Positions 1 through 8,442 of a DNA stretch of 64,000 bases are shown here, piece after piece (positions within the stretch are counted from its first letter, which is position 1; each line of letters begins with the position of its first letter). This DNA is from Paraglaciecola sp. L3A3. Lineage in GTDB: Bacteria; Pseudomonadota; Gammaproteobacteria; Enterobacterales; Alteromonadaceae. The translations under genes and the position numbers were made by a program. The notes under the pieces were generated by a model that saw only the letters and a program-made list of their open reading frames with translations, had not been told where the DNA came from and did no database searches. Location: the NCBI RefSeq assembly GCF_009796765.1, contig NZ_CP047023.1, positions 2,463,501-2,527,500 on the forward strand, in the 5' to 3' direction.

Positions 1-291
1 GCAAATTACTTTGGTGAATGGTTTGCTACACATGCTGATGAACCAGATGAGTTTAGCTCTTATGGCTGGTCTGAAACAGCTGGTTCTTCAGTCACTTTAG
101 ATGCCGAAGTTAGTTATTTTGTGAACGATAGTATTACTTTGTCGATTGGTGCTAACAACATCCTAGATCAAGAAGCACAAAAACTGCAGCAAGGCGGTGC
201 TTATGGTGTAGTAAGTGGCAAGTATTATGAAAGTGGACCATTCGATTACAATGGTGGTTTTTATTATGCTAAGGCCACTTACTCCTTTTAA
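1..291 (+). CDS. TonB-dependent outer-membrane receptor, C-terminal end (partial)
   Basis: The reading frame is open from base 1 to a TAA at 289-291 and gives the last 96 residues of a protein that starts outside the window. It has the look of the last beta-strands of a TonB-dependent receptor: a 'GANNILDQEA' segment (the usual 'xxNLfdkx' turn) and a final strand ending in 'YAKATYSF', with the C-terminal aromatic residue typical of outer-membrane barrels. Such receptors import siderophores, vitamins or glycans using TonB/ExbBD energy. The substrate cannot be told from this fragment. A strong terminator follows, so it ends its transcript. Confidence 0.85.
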   Translation, partial: ANYFGEWFATHADEPDEFSSYGWSETAGSSVTLDAEVSYFVNDSITLSIGANNILDQEAQKLQQGGAYGVVSGKYYESGPFDYNGGFYYAKATYSF

Positions 292-310
292 TATTAGTTC
301 TTGCTAAATA

Positions 311-340
311 AAACCTCGTCAAATGACGGGGTTTTTTTTA
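311..340 (+). terminator. Rho-independent terminator after the TonB receptor
   Basis: A hairpin with arms CCTCGTC and GACGGGG around an AAAT loop is followed by eight T residues. It lies 20 bases after the receptor stop codon. Confidence 0.9.
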
Positions 341-493
341 TTCAAAATAATTTTAGTTACTTTGTGTTATTTCCATACATTTAGTTTAAAATAACAAGGT
401 CTGGTATTACCAGATGTCAATGCGTTATTCATTCAGTAAAACCTATCTATTTAAGATTATTCACGGCACAAAAAAGAGTAATAGGAGTCTAGT

Positions 494-1372
494 TTGTTCA
501 GTTATCGTCATAGTTTTCATGCCGGCAATCATGGGGATGTGTTAAAGCATCTATGCCAAATTTTTATTTTAGAGAAACTTAAAGAAAAAGATAAAGGTTT
601 TATATATTTTGATACTCATAGTGGAGCAGGGGTATACAAACTTAATTCTAATGAATCACTAAAAACTAAAGAGTTCGAGCAGGGGATTTCTCGTTTACAT
701 GATTTGCAAAGCAATCATCCACAATTAGATAAATATTTAAAATTAATTGCTGCTTATAAGCAATTTAATCAATACCCAGGTTCCCCAGAAATAGCTAAGA
801 GTTTACTCCGTGAACAAGACAAGATTGTACTGATGGAATGGAATAAACAAGAAGTTAGCAATCTTAAAAGTAATATTAATGGTAAAAATATTTCGGTTCA
901 TCACAGAGATGGTTTTGAAGGTTTATTAGCTCTTACTCCGCCAGAAATGAAAAGAGGTTTAGTACTTATTGACCCTCCTTACGAGTCATCATCTGAATAT
1001 GAACAAGTTGTTGATACCGTCATAAAAACATATAAACGATGGAATACTGCTATTTTTGCGATTTGGTATCCGTTAATAAAAGATCGTAACAAAGCCAGTG
1101 AAAGTTTTGAATCAGCCATAAGTAAACAAGGTAAAAGCCAAGCTATGCTTGACTCTTTAAGTCATCAAGAGTTTAAAAACCTATTACAAGTAGAGTTACG
1201 CGTGACTAATGAGGAGCATGCTGAAGGTATGTATGGTTCCGGACTAGTTATTATTAACGCACCTTGGCAATTAGATAAACAATTGAACGAGGCACTGGTA
1301 GATGTTACCCCTAAATTAGGAACTCATTCTGATGCGTCATTTTCAATCAATTGGTTAATTGAAGAAAAGTAG
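494..1372 (+). CDS. rlmJ: 23S rRNA (adenine(2030)-N(6))-methyltransferase RlmJ
   Basis: This cytoplasmic SAM-dependent enzyme makes m6A at position 2030 of 23S rRNA. The N-terminus 'SYRHSFHAGNHGDVLKH' is the RlmJ family signature. Motif I-like 'DTHSGAGVY' lies at about residues 40-48 and the catalytic DPPY motif at residues 160-163. The length of 292 aa is close to the E. coli enzyme (280 aa). The start is a TTG at 494; it is chosen because AGGAG lies at 483-487, 6 bases upstream, and because translation from it gives the conserved N-terminus. It is a single gene, followed after 43 bases by tesB on the same strand. Confidence 0.95.
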   Translation: MFSYRHSFHAGNHGDVLKHLCQIFILEKLKEKDKGFIYFDTHSGAGVYKLNSNESLKTKEFEQGISRLHDLQSNHPQLDKYLKLIAAYKQFNQYPGSPEIAKSLLREQDKIVLMEWNKQEVSNLKSNINGKNISVHHRDGFEGLLALTPPEMKRGLVLIDPPYESSSEYEQVVDTVIKTYKRWNTAIFAIWYPLIKDRNKASESFESAISKQGKSQAMLDSLSHQEFKNLLQVELRVTNEEHAEGMYGSGLVIINAPWQLDKQLNEALVDVTPKLGTHSDASFSINWLIEEK

Positions 1373-1415
1373 TCCTTACCTAGTTGGGTAATGTAACAAG
1401 AAGAAGTGAAATTAT

Positions 1416-2273
1416 ATGTCAGAAATAAAACTTGTCGATTTATTAACCTTAGAGCAATTAAAGCCTGGTCTATACAAAGGTCAAAGTTGGGATCTTGGGT
1501 TTCGTGCTTTATTTGGTGGGCAGGTGCTTGGCCAAGCTTTGGCTGCTGCCAAATTGACTGTTGAAAATGATAGAGTCGCCCATTCATTCCATAGTTATTT
1601 TTTGCTGCCAGGTGATGCTAATCAGCCTGTTGAATTTGATGTGGAAAATGTCCGAGATGGGAAAAGCTTTTCCACGCGGCGAGTAAAAGCAATACAAAAT
1701 TCAAAAGTTATATTCTATATGACTGGCTCGTTTCAAAAGCCAGAAATAGGCTTAACCCATCAAGATGCAAAAATGCCTGATGTTCCTCCACCTGATTCGT
1801 TAGATTCAGATCTAAACTATTTTGAAAGAATAAAAGCTGAATTACCTCACCGTTTACAAAAAGCTATGGATTACCACAAGCCTGTTGATACCAGAACTGT
1901 GCAGGCTATTGACCCAATGCAACCAAAAGTACAGGAGCCTAAGCGTTACATTTGGATGAAGTCCCAAGAAGTATTAGGCGCTAACATCAGTTTAAACCAA
2001 GAAATGTTAGCTTATGCATCTGATTATCATTTTCTTGCCACTTGTTTGCAGCCGCATGGGGTATCGATTCGAGATCAAAATTTACGTATAGCGACTATTG
2101 ACCACTCTATGTGGTTTCATCATCCTTTTAATTTTGATGAATGGTTATTATACAGCGTAGAAAGTCCCTTTACAGGAAGTGCCAGAGGGCTGGTTAAAGG
2201 ACAATTCTTTAATACGGCAGGAAAACTTGTCGCCTCGACCATGCAAGAAGGCTTAATACGTTTAGTCGATTGA
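1416..2273 (+). CDS. tesB: Acyl-CoA thioesterase II
   Basis: This is a double-hotdog thioesterase that hydrolyses medium- and long-chain acyl-CoA to free fatty acid and CoA. Its 285 aa match the E. coli TesB length (286). The catalytic triad known from E. coli (Asp204, Thr228, Gln278) is present one residue earlier: D203 in 'AYASDYHF', T227 in 'ATIDHSMW' and Q277 in 'STMQEG'. The N-terminal hotdog carries 'FGGQVLGQALAAA'. It lies 43 bases after rlmJ and may be co-transcribed with it; I see no convincing terminator between them. Confidence 0.96.
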   Translation: MSEIKLVDLLTLEQLKPGLYKGQSWDLGFRALFGGQVLGQALAAAKLTVENDRVAHSFHSYFLLPGDANQPVEFDVENVRDGKSFSTRRVKAIQNSKVIFYMTGSFQKPEIGLTHQDAKMPDVPPPDSLDSDLNYFERIKAELPHRLQKAMDYHKPVDTRTVQAIDPMQPKVQEPKRYIWMKSQEVLGANISLNQEMLAYASDYHFLATCLQPHGVSIRDQNLRIATIDHSMWFHHPFNFDEWLLYSVESPFTGSARGLVKGQFFNTAGKLVASTMQEGLIRLVD

Positions 2274-2470
2274 ATTCAAAAAATGCCCGATCTATATTGC
2301 TAGTCCGGGCTTAGGGAAATGGCTCTGTGTATCGAGCCTTGCGCTAACTTAATCAGATTACAAAGATATTAAATTTTAAACTAAAAATAGAACATGTCTA
2401 ATAAGTGGAATATATATTATTTATTAAACATTTATAGATTGGTTGCTATCAAGTTTTGTAAGGAAAAAAA

Positions 2471-2710
2471 TTGCTAAAATCAACGACAAATGAGCCATTG
2501 GTTTGCCCTTTTTGTCATACATATAATAATTGTTCGGCTTCAGCAGGCGTGACTTTAACCTGTTGGTGTTTTGATGTTCAAGTACCTGCTGAATTAGTTA
2601 AATTAGTCCCACATAAAACCGTTGATAAAAGCTGTATATGTCTATCTTGTATCCAGTTATTTAAACAAAATCCTGAAAAATTTATGCTTAATTTAACAAT
2701 ACAAAATTGA
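2471..2710 (+). CDS. Cysteine-rich CWC-family small protein
   Basis: A 79-aa protein with paired cysteines: 'CPFC' near residues 12-15, then an Asn and Cys, then 'CWC' near residue 32, and 'CICLSC' near residue 57. This spacing matches the cysteine-rich CWC family (PF14375), presumed metal-binding small proteins of unknown role. The start is a TTG at 2471, preceded by AGGA at 2461-2464 with a 6-base gap. There is no signal peptide, so it should be cytoplasmic. The function is not known. It stands alone between tesB and a secreted SIMPL protein. Confidence 0.75.
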   Translation: MLKSTTNEPLVCPFCHTYNNCSASAGVTLTCWCFDVQVPAELVKLVPHKTVDKSCICLSCIQLFKQNPEKFMLNLTIQN

Positions 2711-2823
2711 TTCATTTTTACTTTGATTTTGGTTTTATTGCTCACTATTGAGTTACAAATTGTTAAGGGCCTGTTCAGCTAAAACTAATATCATAGCTAC
2801 TCAAATTTTTTAAGGATGTCATT

Positions 2824-3510
2824 ATGCGTGTTGTAAATTTAACTATTATATTTTCTTTATTTTTTGTATTCGAAGTTATGGCTGAGCCTGCTAGTGACGT
2901 ACGCAGTATATCTGTATCAGGTGCTGGGAGTGTGGTAAGTACACCTGATCTTTTTAGTTTTTCTGTACATATAGAAGAAAAAGGTCGAGAAGCAGCAAAT
3001 CTAAATAAAATCATTATTGCTAAGACTACAGAAGCAGTGAATACCTTAATGACTATTGGTGTCGACAAACGAGCCATTCAATCATTGCAAGTTCGCTTTA
3101 ATCCTTGGATAGAATACGAAAACAAACAAAATGTGCAAAAAGGTTTTAGCTTAACCCGTAAAATCAATATTACCTTAGATGATATTCAACAGTATGACGA
3201 TGCTATTGATGCTTTATTGAAAATAGGAATTTCAAGGATAGATAGCTTTAATTCATCAGATAGTAAAAGTGCAGATAATTACAATAAAGCTTTAGAACTA
3301 TCTCTAATTAACGCTAAAGACCGTGCAAAGGATATGACTAAGGCTTTAGGCTTGAAAATTGGTAAAGTCATATCCATATCTGAACAATCCGTTGGTAGAG
3401 CAACTCCAGTTGTAATGGATGAGTTGCGTTCATTTAAGGCATCCAGTTATCAACCTGGTGAAGTCTCAACCCAAGCTAGGGTAAATGTGATTTTTTCTTT
3501 AGTCGATTAA
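2824..3510 (+). CDS. SIMPL (DUF541) domain periplasmic protein
   Basis: The 228-aa product starts with a signal peptide (hydrophobic stretch at residues 5-18, probable cleavage after 'VMA' at about residue 20). The mature part starts 'RSISVSGAGSVVSTPDLFSFSV' in two overlapping pieces, the typical opening of the SIMPL/DUF541 family (E. coli YggE type). The family forms periplasmic oligomers and has been linked to oxidative-stress tolerance; the exact role is unclear. It ends 23 bases before msrC on the same strand, so it could start an operon with msrC, the 95-aa gene, proQ and prc. Confidence 0.85.
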   Translation: MRVVNLTIIFSLFFVFEVMAEPASDVRSISVSGAGSVVSTPDLFSFSVHIEEKGREAANLNKIIIAKTTEAVNTLMTIGVDKRAIQSLQVRFNPWIEYENKQNVQKGFSLTRKINITLDDIQQYDDAIDALLKIGISRIDSFNSSDSKSADNYNKALELSLINAKDRAKDMTKALGLKIGKVISISEQSVGRATPVVMDELRSFKASSYQPGEVSTQARVNVIFSLVD

Positions 3511-3533
3511 TGTATTTGGAATACTAAAACCTT

Positions 3534-4013
3534 ATGAATCATACAAAGCAGCAACTTTATGCTGAAATGTCCTCACAAGCCGCAGCATTAGTTGCTGGTG
3601 AAACAGATCAAATTGCTAATATGGCAAACCTGAGTGCACTTTTGTATTGGGGTCTAAAGGATGTAAATTGGGCTGGTTTTTACCTTGTTAGAGACCAACA
3701 ACTGGTATTAGGACCATTTCAAGGTAAACCAGCTTGTATTCGTATTCCAATCGGAAAAGGTGTCTGTGGTACGGCTGTTTCTGAAAATTCAATTCAATTG
3801 ATTAATGATGTACATCAATTCGCAGGGCACATTGCTTGTGATGCACAATCAAATTCTGAAATAGTAATACCTATTGAGAAAGACGGCAAAATAATCGGAG
3901 TATTAGATCTGGATAGCCCAATTATTGCTCGATTTGACCATGAAGATAAAATTGGATTAATAAATATTGTGAATATTTTTGTACAAAGTATATCTAGTAA
4001 GGAAAATTGTTGA
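3534..4013 (+). CDS. msrC: Free methionine-(R)-sulfoxide reductase (GAF domain)
   Basis: This cytoplasmic enzyme reduces free L-methionine-(R)-S-oxide with thioredoxin-type reductant. The 159-aa protein is one GAF domain. The three cysteines used in the E. coli enzyme (C84, C94, C118) are all present at C68, C78 and C102 with identical spacing (10 and 24). The motifs 'WAGFYL' and 'GVLDLDSP' are typical of fRMsr. The stop codon directly abuts the next start codon, which suggests translational coupling. In Shewanella and relatives msrC also lies upstream of proQ. Confidence 0.93.
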   Translation: MNHTKQQLYAEMSSQAAALVAGETDQIANMANLSALLYWGLKDVNWAGFYLVRDQQLVLGPFQGKPACIRIPIGKGVCGTAVSENSIQLINDVHQFAGHIACDAQSNSEIVIPIEKDGKIIGVLDLDSPIIARFDHEDKIGLINIVNIFVQSISSKENC

Positions 4014-4301
4014 ATGAAAAGTTTAATTGATATTCATGTTGCATTAGCCACAGTAGAAGATATGGATTTTTGGGATAATAGGGCAGAAGAAGCTTGTGAT
4101 CGGTTAAATATTATACTGCACATGCTTTATGATAAAGCTGATGAAGATATAAAACCCACTAATTTAGAGCACATGATCCAATATATTTGGGAAAATTGGC
4201 GAGAAGATAGCCATTTACTCGATATAGATGAAGATGATTTGTACGACTGGGTTGACCAACTTCTAGCAACTTGGGATGATGAGCACCAAGAACCTCGTTA
4301 A
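4014..4301 (+). CDS. Small acidic conserved hypothetical protein between msrC and proQ
   Basis: A 95-aa, strongly acidic protein with no signal peptide or membrane segment. It looks mostly helical: 'DFWDNRAEEACDRLNIILHML' is one amphipathic helix split here by eye, and the C-terminal half has 'DEDDLYDWVDQLLATW'. I do not recognise a family. The start ATG at 4014 follows the msrC stop with no gap, and AAGG lies about 10 bases upstream. The tight coupling to msrC and the 20-base gap to proQ argue it is a real gene in the msrC-proQ-prc operon. The function is unknown. Confidence 0.75.
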   Translation: MKSLIDIHVALATVEDMDFWDNRAEEACDRLNIILHMLYDKADEDIKPTNLEHMIQYIWENWREDSHLLDIDEDDLYDWVDQLLATWDDEHQEPR

Positions 4302-4321
4302 CAATGTAACTAGAAGAATAA

Positions 4322-4960
4322 ATGGACACTCCACAAAAATTTTCAAACAGTAAAGAAGTCATCAATTTTTTAGTAGAAAGCTTTCCTGCTTGCTTTAGCA
4401 ATAAAGGTGATGCGAAACCTCTAAAAATTGGTATTTTTCAAGATTTAGCTGAGCGCCTAGAAGGTGAGGAGCGGGTAAGTAAAACCTTATTACGTTCGTC
4501 ATTGCGTCATTACACTAACAGTTGGCGCTATTTACATAGTATCAAAACTGGTGCTGAACGTGTGGACCTAGATGGTAAAGGTGTAGCAGTTATTGAAGAA
4601 GAACATGTTGAGCATGCGAAAAAGCAACTTGATGAAAGTAAGGCTAAAGTAGCGGCAAAACGCAAAGAACAAGCTGACGCTAATAAAAAGGCTAAGCCCA
4701 AAGATATACCTAAATTTAAAACAAACAAAAAACCAGTCCCAGCTAAAAAAGAACAGCCTAAAGTAAAACTGCCCCCAGCTGAAAAACTTACTGACGAAGA
4801 TGTTAAACCTGGCACAGCGGTAACCGTAAAAATAGGTAAAACACCTATGCCAGCCACTATCACGGATGTATCGAAAGATGACGTACAAGTGCAACTAGAT
4901 AGTGGAATGATTGTCAAAGTTAAATTAGAAAACTTAAGGTTAGCTCGTTCAAAGAGGTAA
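4322..4960 (+). CDS. proQ: RNA chaperone ProQ
   Basis: This is a FinO-domain RNA-binding protein that stabilises sRNAs and mRNA 3' ends. The N-terminal FinO domain (about residues 5-115) contains 'FPACFS', '[11 protein letters not shown]' and '[14 protein letters not shown]', which are family hallmarks. It is followed by a Lys/Ala-rich linker (about 120-160) and a C-terminal Tudor-like domain (about 165-212, '[17 protein letters not shown]'). Its 212 aa are near the E. coli length (232). It is followed after 4 bases by prc, the same order as in Enterobacteria and Vibrio, where the two genes are co-expressed. Confidence 0.95.
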   Translation: MDTPQKFSNSKEVINFLVESFPACFSNKGDAKPLKIGIFQDLAERLEGEERVSKTLLRSSLRHYTNSWRYLHSIKTGAERVDLDGKGVAVIEEEHVEHAKKQLDESKAKVAAKRKEQADANKKAKPKDIPKFKTNKKPVPAKKEQPKVKLPPAEKLTDEDVKPGTAVTVKIGKTPMPATITDVSKDDVQVQLDSGMIVKVKLENLRLARSKR

Positions 4961-4964
4961 ATAT

Positions 4965-7019
4965 ATGATTAGCTCAATTCGCACATCAGTGCTTTCAGCC
5001 ATACTTTTAGCAAGTACTGGTTCGATCGCTATAGAAAATAGTAACAGCAGTGATGAATTGCCTGTACTGAAGCAAGAGTCACAACATGTTGCTGCGGCAA
5101 AAAGGATTTCGTCACAGTTTCTGCGGTCCCATTACAAGCAAATTGAGCTTAATGATGCCTTGTCAGATAAAATTTTTCATCGCTTTCTACGGTCTTTAGA
5201 TTTCAATCGAAATGTTTTTACCGCGGAAGATATTGCTAGTTTTTCAAAATACAAAGATAAATTTGATGATGCAATTGAGCGCGGCAATTTAGCCATTGCT
5301 TATGAAATTTATCAACTTAGCTTGCAAAGACGAGAACAGCGTTACGAATATGCCTTAACTCTACTTGATAAAGAATTTAATTTTGAAGTTAAAAATGACA
5401 AGTTTATTTACGACCGAGAAGATGCTCCTTGGGCAAAAAACCAAGCTGAATTAGATGAGCTTTGGCGACAAAGAGTTAAGTATGACGCACTAAATTTAAA
5501 ATTAGCCGGTAAGGATTGGACTAAAACTCAAGAATTATTAACTAAACGATATAAACGTGGTATTAAACGTTTAACTCAATCAACCAGTGAAGATGTATTC
5601 CAGACGGTGATGCATTCGTTTGCTCGCAGTATTGAAGCACATACCAGTTATTTATCTCCTAGAAACGCTGAACGTTTTAAAATGGAGATGAACCTTTCTT
5701 TTGAAGGTATAGGTGCCGTTTTATTAAGTGAAGATGATTTTACTGTAATTCGAAGTGTAGTGCCTGGTGGGCCAGCTGAAACTTCAGGTAAAATTAAACC
5801 AGAAGACAAAATTGTTGGTGTCGCTCAAGATGATGAAGAATTTGTAGATGTTATTGGCTGGCGTTTGGATGAAGTTGTAGAACTTATTAAAGGTCCCAAG
5901 GGCAGTATAGTTAAATTACAAGTGGTAAAAGGTACATCTGAATCTACAGTGCCTGAGATTGTGACTTTAACCCGCGATAAAATTAAACTAGAAGATAGAA
6001 AAGCAAAATCTGAAGTTTACATTCCTAAAGATGGGGTGAATAAAGATCGTAAATTAGGCGTTATTACTATTCCTTCTTTTTACAATAATTTACATAAAGA
6101 TGTAATAGAAGAAATTACCAGCCTGAAAGAGCAAAATGTACAAGGTTTGATAGTCGATTTAAGAGGTAATGGAGGAGGTTCGTTAACTGAAGCCACTTTA
6201 TTATCTGGTTTATTTATCGACCGAGGTCCTGTGGTACAAATTCGCGATGGAGCAGGGCGAATTCGTGTAGAAAAAGATATAGACGGTAAAGTTTATTATG
6301 ATGGGCCTTTAACTGTCTTAGTGGACCGTTATAGTGCTTCTGCCTCTGAAATATTTGCGGCAGCTATGCAAGATTATAATCGTGGTTTGATTTTAGGCGA
6401 ACAAACCTTTGGTAAAGGCACTGTCCAACAACACAGACCTTTAGGTCGAATTTATGATTTGTACGAAAATCCATTAGGCAGTGTGCAATTTACGATCGCT
6501 AAATTTTATCGAATCAATGGCGGTAGCACTCAACATAAAGGGGTAATACCTGATATTTTATTCCCATCCGTTATCGATCATAAAGATTGGGGCGAAAGTC
6601 AGGAAGAAAACGCCTTACCTTGGGATAGTATTAGACGTGAAAACTATACAACCTTTGGTGAAAGTGGCGATATCATTAGTAAGTTAACAGCATTGCATGA
6701 TGAGCGTGTTAAAACTGAATTTAATTATATCTATGAAGATATCGTTCGCTATAAAAGTAAAAAAGAAGACAAAACTATTTCTCTAGTAGAGTCCGAGCGA
6801 TTAAAAGAAAAAACTGAAAATGAGCAGCGTAATCTAATTCGGGTTAATCAAAGGTTAGTCAAGCTAGGTTTACCTAAACTAGAAAAATTAGATGATATTC
6901 CTGACGAAATTGAAAAAGAACTTGAAGAGTTAGATCCTTTCTTAGATGAAGCTGCAAACATTACTTATGATGTGTTAGCAGCAGGAAAATACGCAATCAA
7001 CAGTAAGAATCATCAATAA
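4965..7019 (+). CDS. prc: Carboxy-terminal (tail-specific) protease Prc
   Basis: A periplasmic serine protease that trims FtsI and degrades SsrA-tagged or misfolded proteins, and with NlpI controls murein hydrolases. The 684 aa fit the family. A signal peptide occupies about residues 1-22. An N-terminal helical domain is followed by a PDZ domain (about 235-330, 'IGAVLLSEDD', 'VPGGPAETSGK'), then the S41 protease domain. The catalytic Ser/Lys dyad is S459 in 'YSASASEIFA' and K484 in 'FGKGTVQQ', spaced by 25 as in E. coli. It starts 4 bases after proQ and is closed by a terminator. Confidence 0.96.
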   Translation: MISSIRTSVLSAILLASTGSIAIENSNSSDELPVLKQESQHVAAAKRISSQFLRSHYKQIELNDALSDKIFHRFLRSLDFNRNVFTAEDIASFSKYKDKFDDAIERGNLAIAYEIYQLSLQRREQRYEYALTLLDKEFNFEVKNDKFIYDREDAPWAKNQAELDELWRQRVKYDALNLKLAGKDWTKTQELLTKRYKRGIKRLTQSTSEDVFQTVMHSFARSIEAHTSYLSPRNAERFKMEMNLSFEGIGAVLLSEDDFTVIRSVVPGGPAETSGKIKPEDKIVGVAQDDEEFVDVIGWRLDEVVELIKGPKGSIVKLQVVKGTSESTVPEIVTLTRDKIKLEDRKAKSEVYIPKDGVNKDRKLGVITIPSFYNNLHKDVIEEITSLKEQNVQGLIVDLRGNGGGSLTEATLLSGLFIDRGPVVQIRDGAGRIRVEKDIDGKVYYDGPLTVLVDRYSASASEIFAAAMQDYNRGLILGEQTFGKGTVQQHRPLGRIYDLYENPLGSVQFTIAKFYRINGGSTQHKGVIPDILFPSVIDHKDWGESQEENALPWDSIRRENYTTFGESGDIISKLTALHDERVKTEFNYIYEDIVRYKSKKEDKTISLVESERLKEKTENEQRNLIRVNQRLVKLGLPKLEKLDDIPDEIEKELEELDPFLDEAANITYDVLAAGKYAINSKNHQ

Positions 7020-7025
7020 ATTATT

Positions 7026-7050
7026 AGGGCTATTTTAGATAGCCCTTTTT
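7026..7050 (+). terminator. Rho-independent terminator after prc
   Basis: The hairpin AGGGCTA / TAGCCCT has a 7-base loop and is followed by a T run. It lies 7 bases after the prc stop and closes the msrC-proQ-prc transcript. Confidence 0.85.
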
Positions 7051-7087
7051 CTACTTTTACGCCAATAATAATACCTAGGGTCCACAT

Positions 7088-8413
7088 ATGAATACACGTG
7101 GTGAGTTTTCCTCTCGTATCGGTTTTGTCCTGGCTGCAGCTGGATCCGCTGTTGGTTTAGGTAATATTTGGGGGTTCCCAACACAAGTAGCAAGTAATGG
7201 CGGGGCTGCATTTGTCTTTGCTTATATGGTTCTCGCTTTTATGTTGGCTTATCCTGTACTTATGGCTGAGTTGATTATCGGCCGAGCCACACGTGCAAAT
7301 ATGGTTGATGCCTTGGGCAAAATTTCAGGTAATGTGTTTGGTAAAGCTGTAGGGGTGTGGGGTTTTGTTACCGTTTCGCTAATTTTATCTTTTTATGCAT
7401 TAGTGGCAGGCTGGATGTTGGCACACTTTATTCAGACGATAACTGACTTATCTAGCCAACAAACTTGGTCAGATTGGCTAGTTACTTCATCTTTACCTAG
7501 AGACATCATTTTTAGTGGAATATTCCTTTGTTTAACGGCATTTATTGTCACAGGTGGAGTGACAAAAGGTATAGAAAAATGGTCTGTTAGATTAATGCCG
7601 GCTTTGTTTATTCTCATCGCAATTTTAATTATCTATGTTTCTAGCCTAGATGGCGCTGCCAAAGGTTGGAATGTTTACTTATTACCTGATTTTAGTTTAT
7701 TGCTAGATCCTGAATTATTAATTAACGCTATGGGCCAAGCCTTTTTCTCTATGTCCTTAGGGGTAGGGACTATGTTGGTGTACGGCTCTTATGTCAGTAA
7801 AAAAGAAAATTTACCAAGCTTGGGAGCTTCTGTCGCTTTGGTCGACATAGGTGTTGCTGTGTTAGCTGGAATGTTGATTATTCCTGCTATGTATGTCGCT
7901 TTACATAACGGTATCGAAATTTTTACAGATGAGGGGGCTTTAATTGAAGGGCCAAACCTTATTTTTGCGGTATTGCCATCATTATTTGCAAGTATGGGGC
8001 AAATAGGTGTTTATGTTGCTTTTGTTTTTTTTGCTTTGATGATGATTGCTGCATTAACTTCATCTATTTCTATGCTTGAAGTGCCTGTTGCCTATGTTGT
8101 TGAGAGTAAAGGAGTCAGTCGTACAAAAGCAGTTTGGTTACTGACTTTAATAATCTTTTCTATTAGCTCGACTATTGCTTTTAACATGGAAAGTTTATTC
8201 GGCTTAGTTATCGATTTAACGACTAAATATAGCCAACCTTTATTAGGCCTTGTTTTGTGTATTTTTGCCGGTTGGGTATGGAAAAGAAACGAAATTTTAG
8301 CTGAAATTAAACACGGCAGTGAAAATGTCGAACAAGGACTATTTTGGAAAATTTGGCCTTGGTACGTAAAGTTTGTCTGTCCTGTGGTTATCTTACTAAT
8401 GTTCTTTTTGTAA
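7088..8413 (+). CDS. Sodium-dependent transporter, NSS/SNF family
   Basis: An inner-membrane Na+-coupled symporter of the neurotransmitter:sodium symporter family (amino-acid or amine uptake). The first membrane helix has the hallmark 'GSAVGLGNIWGFP' at about residues 18-30, where the unwound helix binds Na+ and substrate. The 441 aa with about 11-12 hydrophobic segments fit bacterial members with 11 helices. The substrate cannot be deduced. The next gene is an NhaC-type Na+/H+ antiporter 29 bases downstream; together they suggest Na+-driven uptake coupled with Na+ export. Confidence 0.9.
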   Translation: MNTRGEFSSRIGFVLAAAGSAVGLGNIWGFPTQVASNGGAAFVFAYMVLAFMLAYPVLMAELIIGRATRANMVDALGKISGNVFGKAVGVWGFVTVSLILSFYALVAGWMLAHFIQTITDLSSQQTWSDWLVTSSLPRDIIFSGIFLCLTAFIVTGGVTKGIEKWSVRLMPALFILIAILIIYVSSLDGAAKGWNVYLLPDFSLLLDPELLINAMGQAFFSMSLGVGTMLVYGSYVSKKENLPSLGASVALVDIGVAVLAGMLIIPAMYVALHNGIEIFTDEGALIEGPNLIFAVLPSLFASMGQIGVYVAFVFFALMMIAALTSSISMLEVPVAYVVESKGVSRTKAVWLLTLIIFSISSTIAFNMESLFGLVIDLTTKYSQPLLGLVLCIFAGWVWKRNEILAEIKHGSENVEQGLFWKIWPWYVKFVCPVVILLMFFL

Positions 8414-8442
8414 ATAATAAAAATGTCTAATGGGTAAAAAGA

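Noticed and set aside
4528..4917. Long minus frames (108-129 codons) opposite proQ
   Set aside because: They are antisense to the low-complexity Lys/Ala linker of ProQ, which creates Ser/Phe-rich open frames; no start signals are seen.
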